A DNA stretch of 59,288 nt from an uncultured Rhodospirillaceae bacterium (lineage in GTDB: Bacteria > Pseudomonadota > Alphaproteobacteria > Reyranellales > Reyranellaceae): assembly GCA_945952105.1 (NCBI GenBank), contig CAMFGZ010000029.1:1-59288 (forward strand), in the 5' to 3' direction. Of this stretch, positions 16,927 to 25,234 are shown one piece after another. The notes under the pieces are model-generated. The model searched no databases and had not been told where the DNA came from. It was given only the letters and a program-made list of their open reading frames with translations. Position 1 is the first letter of the stretch; each line of letters starts with the position of its first letter. A program made the position numbers and the translations under genes.

Positions 16927-17021
16927 TGATGGCGCACCTTGCCCCCACTACCTCCATTGCCAGTGTGCGGGACATTACAGTGTGCGCCCCCTCACACACC
17001 TGCCCTTAGCGGAGCTGCCAA

Positions 17022-18035
17022 ATGAAGTGCTACGTCATCCCCGCCCCCAAGGGCATCGAGTCGCTGGCCCTCGTAGAGCGGGCCGATCCGGCGCCGGGGC
17101 CGCGGCAGGTGCTGGTGCGGGTCAAGGCGACCTCGCTCAACTACCGCGACCTGCTCACCATCGAAGCACAATATGCGCGGTCGGCGCCCAAACCCGACCT
17201 GATCCCGCTGTCGGATGGCGCCGGCGAGGTGGTCGCGGTCGGGCCGGGCGTCAGCCGGGTCAGGGTCGGCGACCGGGTCGCCGGCTGTTTCATGCAGCGC
17301 TGGTTCGGCGGCGCGATCAGCGAGAGCGCCATGCCCTCGGCGATGGGTGGCGCGATCGACGGCATGCTGACCGAGCTCGCGGTGCTGGAAGAAGAAGGCG
17401 TGGTGAAGCTGCCGGCGCACCTCAGCTACGAGGAGGGCGCCACCCTTCCGTGCGCCGCGGTCACGGCCTGGAACGCGCTGGTCGAGATCGGCCGTATCAA
17501 GGCGGGCGACGTGGTCCAGATCCAGGGCACCGGCGGCGTCTCGATCTTCGCGCTGCAGTTCGCCCGCATGTTCGGCGCCAGGGTCATCGGCACCTCCAGC
17601 TCGGCGGCGAAAGCCGAGCGGCTGAAGCAGATGGGGGCCGAGGCGGTGATCGACTACAGGGCAACGCCGGACTGGGACCAGGAGGCACTGAAGCTCACCA
17701 ATGGCCGCGGCGCCGACATCACCGTCGAGGTCGGCGGCGCCGGCACCCTGCCCCGCTCCTTCACGGCCACGCGACTGGGCGGCTCGATCGCGGTCATCGG
17801 GCTCCTGTCGGGCATGGCGACGCTCGACCCGATGCCGATCCTGCGCCGCAACCTCAAGGTCCAGGGCCTCTATGTCGGCAGCACGCAGATGTTCGAGGCG
17901 ATGAACCGGGCGATCGAGGCGAACGGCCTCAAGCCCGTCATCGACAAGGTGTTTCCTTTCGCCGAAGCCAAGGCCGCCTACCAGCACCTCAAGAGCCAGC
18001 AGCATTTCGGCAAGATCGTCATTTCACACGCCTAG
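17022..18035 (+). CDS. Zinc-independent MDR oxidoreductase (quinone reductase-like)
   Basis: A 337-residue medium-chain dehydrogenase/reductase. LNYRDLLTIEAQY replaces the catalytic-zinc Cys region and the structural-zinc Cys cluster is absent, which points to the quinone oxidoreductase/enoyl reductase side of the family. The nucleotide fold has GDVVQIQGTGGVSIFALQFA (about 163-182), with STSSAAKAERLK-like residues after strand two, suggesting NADP(H). The substrate is unknown. It is followed after 13 bases by a Bug binding protein and opens the plus-strand part of the catabolic region. Confidence 0.87.
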   Translation: MKCYVIPAPKGIESLALVERADPAPGPRQVLVRVKATSLNYRDLLTIEAQYARSAPKPDLIPLSDGAGEVVAVGPGVSRVRVGDRVAGCFMQRWFGGAISESAMPSAMGGAIDGMLTELAVLEEEGVVKLPAHLSYEEGATLPCAAVTAWNALVEIGRIKAGDVVQIQGTGGVSIFALQFARMFGARVIGTSSSAAKAERLKQMGAEAVIDYRATPDWDQEALKLTNGRGADITVEVGGAGTLPRSFTATRLGGSIAVIGLLSGMATLDPMPILRRNLKVQGLYVGSTQMFEAMNRAIEANGLKPVIDKVFPFAEAKAAYQHLKSQQHFGKIVISHA

Positions 18036-18048
18036 GAAGCAGATCCCA

Positions 18049-19038
18049 ATGATCAAGCGTCGTCTGTTCAGCGCCGGCCTTCTGGCCGTGCCCTTCGCGA
18101 AGCCGGCCTTTGCCCAGAACGCCCCGGTACAAGCCTGGCAGCCGTCCGGCCCCATCAAGATGGTCGTGGCCTACCCGGCCGGCGGCCCCACCGATGTGAT
18201 CGCGCGCATCGTCGCCGCCGACATTTCGGGACCGCTCGGCCAGCAGGTCGTGGTCGAGAACGTCTCGGGTGGCGCCGGCGCCATCGGCACGCGCGCCGTC
18301 GCCAAGGCCAAGCCGGACGGGCAGACGATCACGTTCGGCAACAACCAGACGCATGGCAACAACATGTTCATGCTGAAGGAGCCGGGCTACGACGCCGTGA
18401 AGGACTTTGCGCCGCTGGCTGGCGCCGGCGCGTTCGAGCATGTCTTCGTCGTGCGCAACGACCTGCCGGTGAAGAACATCCAGGAGCTGATCGCACTGGC
18501 CAAGGCCAAGCCCGGCGAGTTGAATTACGGCTCGACCGGCATCGGTTCGGGTTCTCACCTCTCGACCGAGCTGTTCATGGCGCGTACCGGCATCAAGATG
18601 ACCCAGGTGCCGTATCGTGGCGCCCCGCCGCTGGTGCAGGACCTCGTAGGGGGCCGCATCGACATCTCCAACTCGACGCTGCCCAGCGTGCTCGCGCAGA
18701 TCAAGGCCGGCACGATCCGCGCCATCGCCATTGGCAGCGCCAAGCGCAATCCGCAGCTTCCCGACGTTCCGACGCTCGAGGAGCAGGGCGTGACCGGCGC
18801 CAACGCCTCGTCGTGGGCCGCCTTCTTCGCGCCGGCGGCGACGCCGCAGCCCGCGCTCGACCGCCTCTCGGGCGAGATCATGAAGAGCCTGAAGAAGCCC
18901 GAGGTCATCGAGAAGATCGACAAGCTCGGCTTCACCGTCGAGCCGCGCGACCCCGCGCAGTTCAAGCCCTACCAGGAGCAGGAAATCGCAACCTGGGTGA
19001 AGATCGCCAAGGACGCCGGGATCGAGCCGGGAGAATAG
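18049..19038 (+). CDS. Bug-type tripartite tricarboxylate transporter binding protein
   Basis: A 329-residue periplasmic solute-binding protein with a signal peptide (LFSAGLLAVPFAKPAFAQ). Family marks include IKMVVAYPAGGPTDVIARIV near residue 42, VVENVSGGAGAIGTRAVAKA, NYGSTGIGSGSHLSTELFM and VPYRGAPPLVQDLVGGRID. Bug proteins bind carboxylates and related small molecules for TctAB-type transporters, but no TctA or TctB gene is in the window. An AGGAAG ribosome site precedes the ATG. The adjoining MDR oxidoreductase and aldolase/SDR genes suggest it serves their pathway. Confidence 0.93.
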   Translation: MIKRRLFSAGLLAVPFAKPAFAQNAPVQAWQPSGPIKMVVAYPAGGPTDVIARIVAADISGPLGQQVVVENVSGGAGAIGTRAVAKAKPDGQTITFGNNQTHGNNMFMLKEPGYDAVKDFAPLAGAGAFEHVFVVRNDLPVKNIQELIALAKAKPGELNYGSTGIGSGSHLSTELFMARTGIKMTQVPYRGAPPLVQDLVGGRIDISNSTLPSVLAQIKAGTIRAIAIGSAKRNPQLPDVPTLEEQGVTGANASSWAAFFAPAATPQPALDRLSGEIMKSLKKPEVIEKIDKLGFTVEPRDPAQFKPYQEQEIATWVKIAKDAGIEPGE

Positions 19039-19046
19039 GCAGCGCC

Positions 19047-21083
19047 ATGAATAACCTCTGGTCCGACGACGACGCCCAGCAAGCCATCGCGAGCCACGCC
19101 GCCAAGGGCATCGGCGAGGATCTGGCGCTGCGCGTCTATACGACTCGACTGCTGGGCGGCGAGCCGAAGCTGGTGCTGCACGGCGGCGGCAATACCTCGG
19201 TGAAGACGCGCATGGCCGACATCACTGGCCAGCCGCTCGACGTGCTCTGCGTCAAGGGCAGCGGCTGGGACATGGGCACGATCGAGGCGCCCGGCCTGCC
19301 CGCCGTCCGTCTCGCGCCGCTGCGCGAGCTGGAGGGACTGCAGGCTTTGTCCGACGAGGACATGGTCAATGTGCAGCGCGCCAACCTGCTCGACAGCAAG
19401 GCGCCGAACCCGTCGGTCGAGACTCTGCTGCATGCCTTCCTGCCCCACAAGTTCATCGACCATACGCATTCGAATGCAGTGCTGGCGCTGACCGACCAAC
19501 CCGATGGCGCCGAGCTGGCGGCCGACCTCTACGGCAAGCGCGCGGCGCTGGTGCCCTATGTCATGCCGGGCTTCGCGCTCGCCAAGAAGACCGCCGAGAT
19601 CGCGCGTGCCAATCCCGACGTCGAGGGGCTGATCCTGCTGAAGCACGGCATCTTCTCGATGGGCGCGACGGCGGAGGAAGCCTATGTCCGCATGATCGAC
19701 CTCGTGACCATGGCCGAGCAGCGACTCGCCAAGGCGACACGGAAGATATTCCCCGGCGCGGCGCTGCCCGAGACGCCGGCGACGGCGGCCGAGGTCGCGC
19801 CGATCCTGCGCGGCCTGTTCTCGCTGCCCGCCAAGGCCGGCGGTCGCGAAGCAGCACAACGCTTCGTGTTCGAGTTCCGCAGTTCGCCCGAGATCCTGGC
19901 CTATGTGAACGGCAAGGAGATCGCGCGCTACAGCCAGCAGGGTCCGATCACGCCCGACCATGCGATCCGCACCAAGAACGTGGCCTTCGTCGCGCCCGCG
20001 CCGGAAGCCGGCAAGCTCGACGCGTTCAAGAGCGAGACCGAGGCGGCGCTGACGAAATTCGCGGCCGACTATCACGCCTACTTCACGCGCTACAACGGCC
20101 GCCAGATCACGGCGAAGAAGGAACTCGACCCGATCCCACGGGTGGCGCTGGTGCCCGGCGTCGGCCTGTTCGGCATCGGAAACAGTTCGAAGGACGCGAA
20201 GATCGCGGCCGACCTCGCCGAGACGACGGTGGCGGTCATCGCCGATGCCGAGCGGCTCGGTACCTACGAGTGCATTCCCGAGCCCGACATCTTCGACATC
20301 GAATACTGGTCGCTCGAACAGGCGAAGCTGAGTGGTGCCGCCGAGAAGCCGCTGGCGCGGCGCATCGTCGTCGTGACCGGGGGCGCCTCGGGCATCGGCG
20401 CCGCGACCGCCGCCGCCTTTGCCCGGGAGGGCGCCGAGGTGGCGGTGCTCGACCGCGACGTTTCCAAGGTTAAGGGCTTCGGCGTCGCCTGCGACGTGAC
20501 AGACCCCAAATCGGTGCGCGCGGCCTTCGACAAGGTCGCGGCGACCTTTGGCGGCGTCGACATCGTGGTCTCCAATGCGGGCGCCGCCTGGCAGGGGCGG
20601 ATCGGCGACGTCGACGAGGCCGTGCTGCGCCAGAGCTTCGAACTCAATTTCTGGGCGCACCAGAGCGTGGCGCAGAACGCCGTCCGCATCATGCGCACCC
20701 AGGGGCTGGGCGGCTGCCTGCTGTTCAATACCTCCAAGCAGGCGGTGAATCCGGGACCGGATTTCGGGCCCTACGGTCTGCCGAAGGCCGCGACCCTGTT
20801 CCTGATGCGCCAGTACGCGCTCGACCATGGTGCCGACGGCATCCGCGCCAACGCCGTGAACGCCGACCGCATCCGCACGGGTCTCCTTACGGACGAAATG
20901 ATCGCACAGCGGTCCAAGGCCCGCGGTCTCAGCGAGGCGGACTATATGGGCGGCAACCTGCTCGGCCTCGAAGTGACGGCCGACGATGTCGCGCAGGCCT
21001 TCGTTTCGCTGGCCAAAGCGGCAAAGACGACGGGCGCTGTCACGACCGTCGATGGTGGTAATATCGCGGCCGCCCTGCGTTGA
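19047..21083 (+). CDS. Bifunctional class II aldolase / short-chain dehydrogenase
   Basis: A 678-residue fusion. Residues 1 to about 430 form a class II aldolase/adducin domain with LHGGGNTSVK (about 44) and the zinc-binding HTHSN (about 138). From about 436 a short-chain dehydrogenase follows: VVVTGGASGIGAATAAAFA, then VSNAGAAW (about 510), Ser in FNTSKQA, and catalytic YGLPK (about 575). The architecture is that of RhaD-like rhamnulose-1-phosphate aldolase/lactaldehyde dehydrogenase proteins and their uncharacterised relatives. It lies eight bases after the Bug gene. The sugar or sugar-acid substrate is unknown. Confidence 0.9.
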   Translation: MNNLWSDDDAQQAIASHAAKGIGEDLALRVYTTRLLGGEPKLVLHGGGNTSVKTRMADITGQPLDVLCVKGSGWDMGTIEAPGLPAVRLAPLRELEGLQALSDEDMVNVQRANLLDSKAPNPSVETLLHAFLPHKFIDHTHSNAVLALTDQPDGAELAADLYGKRAALVPYVMPGFALAKKTAEIARANPDVEGLILLKHGIFSMGATAEEAYVRMIDLVTMAEQRLAKATRKIFPGAALPETPATAAEVAPILRGLFSLPAKAGGREAAQRFVFEFRSSPEILAYVNGKEIARYSQQGPITPDHAIRTKNVAFVAPAPEAGKLDAFKSETEAALTKFAADYHAYFTRYNGRQITAKKELDPIPRVALVPGVGLFGIGNSSKDAKIAADLAETTVAVIADAERLGTYECIPEPDIFDIEYWSLEQAKLSGAAEKPLARRIVVVTGGASGIGAATAAAFAREGAEVAVLDRDVSKVKGFGVACDVTDPKSVRAAFDKVAATFGGVDIVVSNAGAAWQGRIGDVDEAVLRQSFELNFWAHQSVAQNAVRIMRTQGLGGCLLFNTSKQAVNPGPDFGPYGLPKAATLFLMRQYALDHGADGIRANAVNADRIRTGLLTDEMIAQRSKARGLSEADYMGGNLLGLEVTADDVAQAFVSLAKAAKTTGAVTTVDGGNIAAALR

Positions 21084-21101
21084 TCTCCTAGGGAGGCTGT
21101 G

Positions 21102-21998
21102 TTGCCGATCGAGACTCGTCCCCTCCTGCCGAACCAACCGCTGTTCGCCGCCGAGATGACCGGCCTCGATGCGAGCAAGCCGTTGACCCCGGCCGAAGTT
21201 GCGGCCTTCGAGGCCAGCATGGACAAGCATGCCGTGCTGGTGTTGCACGGCCAGAACATGACCGACGAGCAGCAGCTCGAGTTCACCAAAAACTTCGGCC
21301 CGCTACAGGTCGGCGCCAACACGACACTGACGCCCGCCACGATGCGCCTCGGCGGCGCCTTCGCCGACGTGTCGAACCTCGACAAGAACAACAAGCGGCT
21401 GGAGCGCGACGACCGCCGCCGCATGGAAGCGCTGGGCAACCGTCTGTGGCACTCCGACGCCACCTTCCGCATCGTGCCCGCACGCTATTCGCTGCTCAGC
21501 GGCCGCATCGTGACGCGCAACGGCGGCAACACCGAGTTCGCCGACATGCGAGCTGCCTACGACGCACTCGACGAGAAGACCAAGGCCGAGATCGAAGACC
21601 TGGTCTGCGAGCATTCGCTGATCTACTCGCGCGCCCAGCTCGGCTTCTCCGATTTCACCGACGAGGAGCTGCATCGCATGCGGCCGGTCCTGCACAAGCT
21701 CGTGCGCACCCATCCCGTCACGGGCCGCAAGTCGCTGCTGCTGTCGGCGCATATCGGCACCATCGTCGGCTGGCCCAAGCCCGAGGCGCTGGCCTTCATC
21801 CGCGACCTGATGGAACACGCCACCCAGCCGCAGTTCGTCTATTCGCACCAGTGGACGCAGTACGACTTCGTGATCTGGGACAACCGCACGACCATGCACC
21901 GCGTCCGCCGCTTCGACGACCTCAACATCGTCCGAGACATGCGCCGCACCACGACCATGAGCGAAGGCCCGACGGTCGAGGGCCAACAGGCGGCTTAA
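21102..21998 (+). CDS. TauD/TfdA-family 2-oxoglutarate dioxygenase
   Basis: A 298-residue Fe(II)/2-oxoglutarate dioxygenase. The metal facial triad is visible as WHSDATF (His-x-Asp, about residue 112) and the distal His in NRTTMHRVRRF; the 2-oxoglutarate-binding Arg is in RDMRRTTTM. A TTG at 21102 is taken as the start because GGGAGG ends five bases before it; a GTG at 21099 is in frame but too close to the ribosome site. TauD relatives hydroxylate sulfonates, aryloxyacids and other acids; the substrate here is unknown. It overlaps the converging GST gene by four bases at the stop codons. Confidence 0.9.
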   Translation: MPIETRPLLPNQPLFAAEMTGLDASKPLTPAEVAAFEASMDKHAVLVLHGQNMTDEQQLEFTKNFGPLQVGANTTLTPATMRLGGAFADVSNLDKNNKRLERDDRRRMEALGNRLWHSDATFRIVPARYSLLSGRIVTRNGGNTEFADMRAAYDALDEKTKAEIEDLVCEHSLIYSRAQLGFSDFTDEELHRMRPVLHKLVRTHPVTGRKSLLLSAHIGTIVGWPKPEALAFIRDLMEHATQPQFVYSHQWTQYDFVIWDNRTTMHRVRRFDDLNIVRDMRRTTTMSEGPTVEGQQAA

Positions 21999-22636
21999 CG
22001 CCCGTCGAACTCGGCATCTTTCTTCGGAATCAGATCGTACGGCAGCGCGAAGCCCGGCAGCGCCTTGATGCGGTCGCGCCACGCGGCAAGATTCGGCCGC
22101 TCATCAATCGACAGGCCGCCTTCGTGGGCGAAGACCATGCGGCCCCAGCAGCCGATGTCGGCGATCGAGCAGGAATCGCCCACCAGCCATTCGCGGCCCG
22201 CCAGCGACTTGTCGGCGAAGTCGAGCGCGGCTTCGGCGCCGGGCCGGAAGTAGTTCACGATGTCCTGCGACACGTCGGGACGAAAGCGCGCGAAGTGGCG
22301 GACGCGCGCCACGTTGGTGATGGCGTCGTTCTCCCACGACAGCCATTCGCGGGCCTGCCAGCGATGCTGCTCGGTCTTGGGTTCGAAGTGCCCGGTCGTG
22401 CGCGCGAGATAGTCGAGGATCACGTTCGACATCACGAGGGTGAGCCCGTGATGGCGCAGCACCGGCACCTGGCCGTAGCGGTTGATCGCGAGATGCGCGG
22501 CTTCCTTCTGCACGCCGTTCTTCAGGTTGACCGTGCGGAACGAGAACGGCAGGCCCGAGAGCGCCAGGAAGAGCATCGGCTTGTAGCTCGAACTCGACGT
22601 GAAACTGCCGTGCAGAATGAGGCGCTCGTCGCTCAT
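21995..22636 (-). CDS. Glutathione S-transferase family protein
   Basis: A 213-residue soluble protein. The N-terminal thioredoxin-like domain runs LILHGSFTSSSSYKPMLFLA with the cis-Pro motif GQVPVLRHHGLTLVMSNVIL at about residues 55-74. The C-terminal all-helical domain has SWENDAITNVARVR and SLAGREWLVGDSCSIADIGC with the usual N-capping Ser/Asp. The active-site Cys is absent and Ser residues take its place. It is on the opposite strand to its neighbours, 64 bases from the divergent aldo/keto reductase start, and may take part in the same pathway. Confidence 0.88.
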   Translation of the reverse strand: MSDERLILHGSFTSSSSYKPMLFLALSGLPFSFRTVNLKNGVQKEAAHLAINRYGQVPVLRHHGLTLVMSNVILDYLARTTGHFEPKTEQHRWQAREWLSWENDAITNVARVRHFARFRPDVSQDIVNYFRPGAEAALDFADKSLAGREWLVGDSCSIADIGCWGRMVFAHEGGLSIDERPNLAAWRDRIKALPGFALPYDLIPKKDAEFDGR

Positions 22637-22700
22637 TGTCTCTCCTGTGGCGCTGGCCGGAGGCAATTCGTACTCTTCCCCGTCCTCGGAGGAAACGAAC

Positions 22701-23729
22701 ATGACAGCGCTCAAGCGCCGCAAAGTCGGAAAAACAAAACTGGAAGTCACCGAGATCGGTCTCGGCGGCGCGCCGATGGGCGGTTTCCGCGCCACCATTT
22801 CCGATGCAGAAGCGGTTCAGCTCACCAACGACGGTTACGATTCCGGCATCCGCTACTTCGACACCTCGCCCTTCTACGGCTATGGCCGCAGCGAGCTGCG
22901 CATGGGTGCAGCGTTGCGCGAGAAGCCGCGCGACAGCTACGTGCTCTCGACCAAGATCGGGCGAATCCTGCACGTGCGGAAGCCTGGCGAAGTGCTGCCC
23001 AAGGACTTCCGCGAGAACGGCCTGCCGGGTTTCGTGCCCAAGTTCGACTACACCTATGACGGCGTGATGCGCTCGCTGGAGCACTCGCACTTCCGGCTCG
23101 GCCTCGACAAGATCGACATCGCGCTGGTCCACGACGTCGACTTCTGGACGATCAAGGATCGCGCCATCCTCGACGAGCGCTTCAAGACGGTGATGGATTC
23201 CGGCTTCCGCGCGCTCGACGAGCTGCGAAAGGCGGGCGTCATCTCCGCCATCGGCGTCGGCATCAACGAGAGCGACACCAGCACGCGCTTCATCAAGGCC
23301 GGTGACTTCGACTGCATGCTGCTGGCGGGGCGTTACACCCTGCTCGAACAGGGCGCGCTGGAGGAGTTTCTGCCGGAGTGCACGAAGCGCAATGTCTCGG
23401 TGATCCTGGGCGGGCCGTACAATTCGGGCATCCTGACAGGCAACGTGAAGACTGGTGCGACGCACGACTATGTCGCCGCGCCCCAGCATCTGGTCGAGAA
23501 AGCACAGAAGATCGAGGCGGTGTGCCAGCGGCACGGCGTGCCGCTCGGCGCCGCGGCGATGCAGTTCCCGCTGTTCCATCCCGCCTTCTGCGCAGTCATT
23601 CCCGGCGCGCTGAGCGTTGCGGAAGTGAAGCAGAACGTGGGCTACATGAACGTCAAGATACCCGTCGAGCTGTGGAGCGAGCTGAAGCGCGAGAAACTAC
23701 TCGACGCCGCCGCGCCGACTCCGAACTGA
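22701..23729 (+). CDS. Aldo/keto reductase
   Basis: A 342-residue TIM-barrel NAD(P)H oxidoreductase of the D-threo-aldose / L-fucose dehydrogenase branch. The catalytic tetrad is visible: Asp and Tyr in YFDTSPFYGYGRSE, Lys in LSTKIGR, His in IALVHDVD. The frame is open further upstream but ATG at 22701 has GGAGGA at 22688-22693 and matches the family N-terminus RKVGKTKLEVTEIGLGGAPM. An amidohydrolase follows after ten bases, so the two form an operon. Confidence 0.92.
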   Translation: MTALKRRKVGKTKLEVTEIGLGGAPMGGFRATISDAEAVQLTNDGYDSGIRYFDTSPFYGYGRSELRMGAALREKPRDSYVLSTKIGRILHVRKPGEVLPKDFRENGLPGFVPKFDYTYDGVMRSLEHSHFRLGLDKIDIALVHDVDFWTIKDRAILDERFKTVMDSGFRALDELRKAGVISAIGVGINESDTSTRFIKAGDFDCMLLAGRYTLLEQGALEEFLPECTKRNVSVILGGPYNSGILTGNVKTGATHDYVAAPQHLVEKAQKIEAVCQRHGVPLGAAAMQFPLFHPAFCAVIPGALSVAEVKQNVGYMNVKIPVELWSELKREKLLDAAAPTPN

Positions 23730-23739
23730 GGAAACGCAC

Positions 23740-24567
23740 ATGAAGATCGTCGACGCGCAGATCCATATCTGGTCGCAGACCGTCACCCCGCCCTCGGGCC
23801 TGCATCGCAAGGTCACGAAGTTCACGGCCGAGGAGGCGCTGAAGGAGATGGACGAGGCCGGCGTCGACGCCGCGCTGATCCATCCGCCCTATTCCTGGGA
23901 TCCGACGTCCAACCAGCTCGCCCTCGACGCGGCGAAGAAATACCCAGACCGCTTCGCGGTGATGGGCCAGTTCCCGCTCGAGGATCCCGACAGCCGCGAT
24001 CGCATCAAGGGCTGGCGCGAACAGCCCGGCATGATGGGCCTGCGCTGGGCGCTCCTGCAGCCATCCGAACAGAAGTGGTTGAACGACGGGCTGCTCGACT
24101 GGGTATGGCCGGCCGCCGAGAAGGAAGGCCTGCCCGTTGCCACCATGGGCGGCATCTTCCCCGACAAGTTCCGCGAGATCGCAGAGAAGCATCCGAACCT
24201 GAGGATGATCGTCGACCATTGCGGCCTCAATCGTCATGGCCAGGACGAAGAGGCCTTCATCCATCTCGACAAGCTGGTGGCGATGGCGAAGCTGCCCAAC
24301 GTCGCGGTGAAGGCGACCGGCGCGCCGCACTATTCGACCAAGGGCTATCCGTTCAGGAACATCCAGGACGGGCTGCACCGCATCTTCGACGCCTTCGGCC
24401 CCAAGCGCTTCTTCTGGGGCACCGACATCACCCGCATGCAATGCACCTACCGCCAGTGCGTGACCTTCTTCACCGAGGAGCTGCCCTGGTTGAAGGGGCG
24501 GGACCTCGAAGACGTGATGGGCCGCGGCCTGTGCGAGTGGATCGACTGGAAGCTGAAGTTTGACTGA
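23740..24567 (+). CDS. Amidohydrolase family protein (PDC lactonase-like)
   Basis: A 275-residue metal-dependent TIM-barrel hydrolase of the COG3618 type. It starts with the DxQxHxW pattern (IVDAQIHIWSQTV), which replaces the classic HxH. RMIVDHCGLNRHGQ provides a second-site His, and the C-terminal metal Asp is in FFWGTDITRMQCTYR. Relatives include 2-pyrone-4,6-dicarboxylate lactonase and L-fuconolactonase, so a lactone substrate is plausible, particularly next to an aldo/keto reductase that could make one. Ten bases separate it from that gene. Confidence 0.88.
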   Translation: MKIVDAQIHIWSQTVTPPSGLHRKVTKFTAEEALKEMDEAGVDAALIHPPYSWDPTSNQLALDAAKKYPDRFAVMGQFPLEDPDSRDRIKGWREQPGMMGLRWALLQPSEQKWLNDGLLDWVWPAAEKEGLPVATMGGIFPDKFREIAEKHPNLRMIVDHCGLNRHGQDEEAFIHLDKLVAMAKLPNVAVKATGAPHYSTKGYPFRNIQDGLHRIFDAFGPKRFFWGTDITRMQCTYRQCVTFFTEELPWLKGRDLEDVMGRGLCEWIDWKLKFD

Positions 24568-24644
24568 ACTTGAACTCCGTCGTCTCGATCGAAGCGCCGC
24601 AGGCGCGTAGTGGGGAGACCTATCTTTCCGCCAACAGATGTCGA

Positions 24645-24712
24645 ATGGAGGAGAAAAGGTCTCTCCACTGCGCCTCGCTACGCTCGACTCCGGTCGAGAT
24701 GACGGGTGCTAC
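24645..24712. repeat. Dispersed palindromic repeat, copy B
   Basis: The segment begins GGAGAAAAGGTCTCTCCACT, continues through GCGCCTCGCTACGCTCGACT, and ends CGGTCGAGATGACGGG. It is the closest relative of copy A at 57-112, with an inner stem CTCGCTACGCTCGA-like section absent from A. It lies between two converging genes and runs into the stop codon of the CHRD lipoprotein, consistent with a bidirectional terminator or processing site. Confidence 0.65.
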
Positions 24713-25176
24713 TTCTTCAGCGGCAGGATCTGACCGCGGATTTCGCCGTCGGGATATTTCTCGGTCAGGACGTTGACGTACCAGAGGCCGGACAGCACTT
24801 CGCGCGCCTGCTGCTCGGTCAACGTCACGCCGTCGTTCACCGTCGACCGGTCGGCATAGAAAGGTACGTCGATCGGAACGACCTGCGGGCCGTTCTGGTC
24901 AGGTGAGGCCGGACCGTAGAGGCCCGCCTGGCGTACCGGACCGCTCAGCCGCACCAGGTTGATCTTGTATTCCAGCACCCGGGTCGAGGGCCGGTACGTG
25001 GCCGAGAAATAACCTTCGCCCTTGCTGTCCGTCGCCGGCACCTCGCGCAAGCCGCTGAGGTCGGCGCGGAAGTCGGTCTTCGGCAGGTTGGGCTCGCCCA
25101 TGTTGAACGAGCAGGCCGAACCGGCGAGCAGAGGGGCGAAGGACAGGACGAGGCGGCGACGGGTGGGACGGGGCAT
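24709..25176 (-). CDS. CHRD domain lipoprotein
   Basis: A 155-residue predicted lipoprotein. The N-terminus is PRPTRRRLVLSFAPLLAGSA followed by the Cys to be lipidated. The rest is one CHRD domain, with FRADLSGLREVPATDSKGEG at its start, a LEYKINLVRLSGPV strand, and the end strand VLTEKYPDGEIRGQI. CHRD domains are immunoglobulin-like and of unknown bacterial function. The frame opens to 25266, but the ATG at 25176 gives a proper signal sequence. It follows the flavin monooxygenase on the same strand by 58 bases. Confidence 0.85.
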   Translation of the reverse strand: MPRPTRRRLVLSFAPLLAGSACSFNMGEPNLPKTDFRADLSGLREVPATDSKGEGYFSATYRPSTRVLEYKINLVRLSGPVRQAGLYGPASPDQNGPQVVPIDVPFYADRSTVNDGVTLTEQQAREVLSGLWYVNVLTEKYPDGEIRGQILPLKK

Positions 25177-25234
25177 GCGTACACAGTGTACGGCGCGAAC
25201 CGGCCCGGCGTCCCCGCCCCAAATCGCGCCCCGG

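Noticed and set aside
18969..21248. A 759-codon minus-strand ORF opposite the aldolase/SDR gene
   Set aside because: Shadow of a strongly supported gene.
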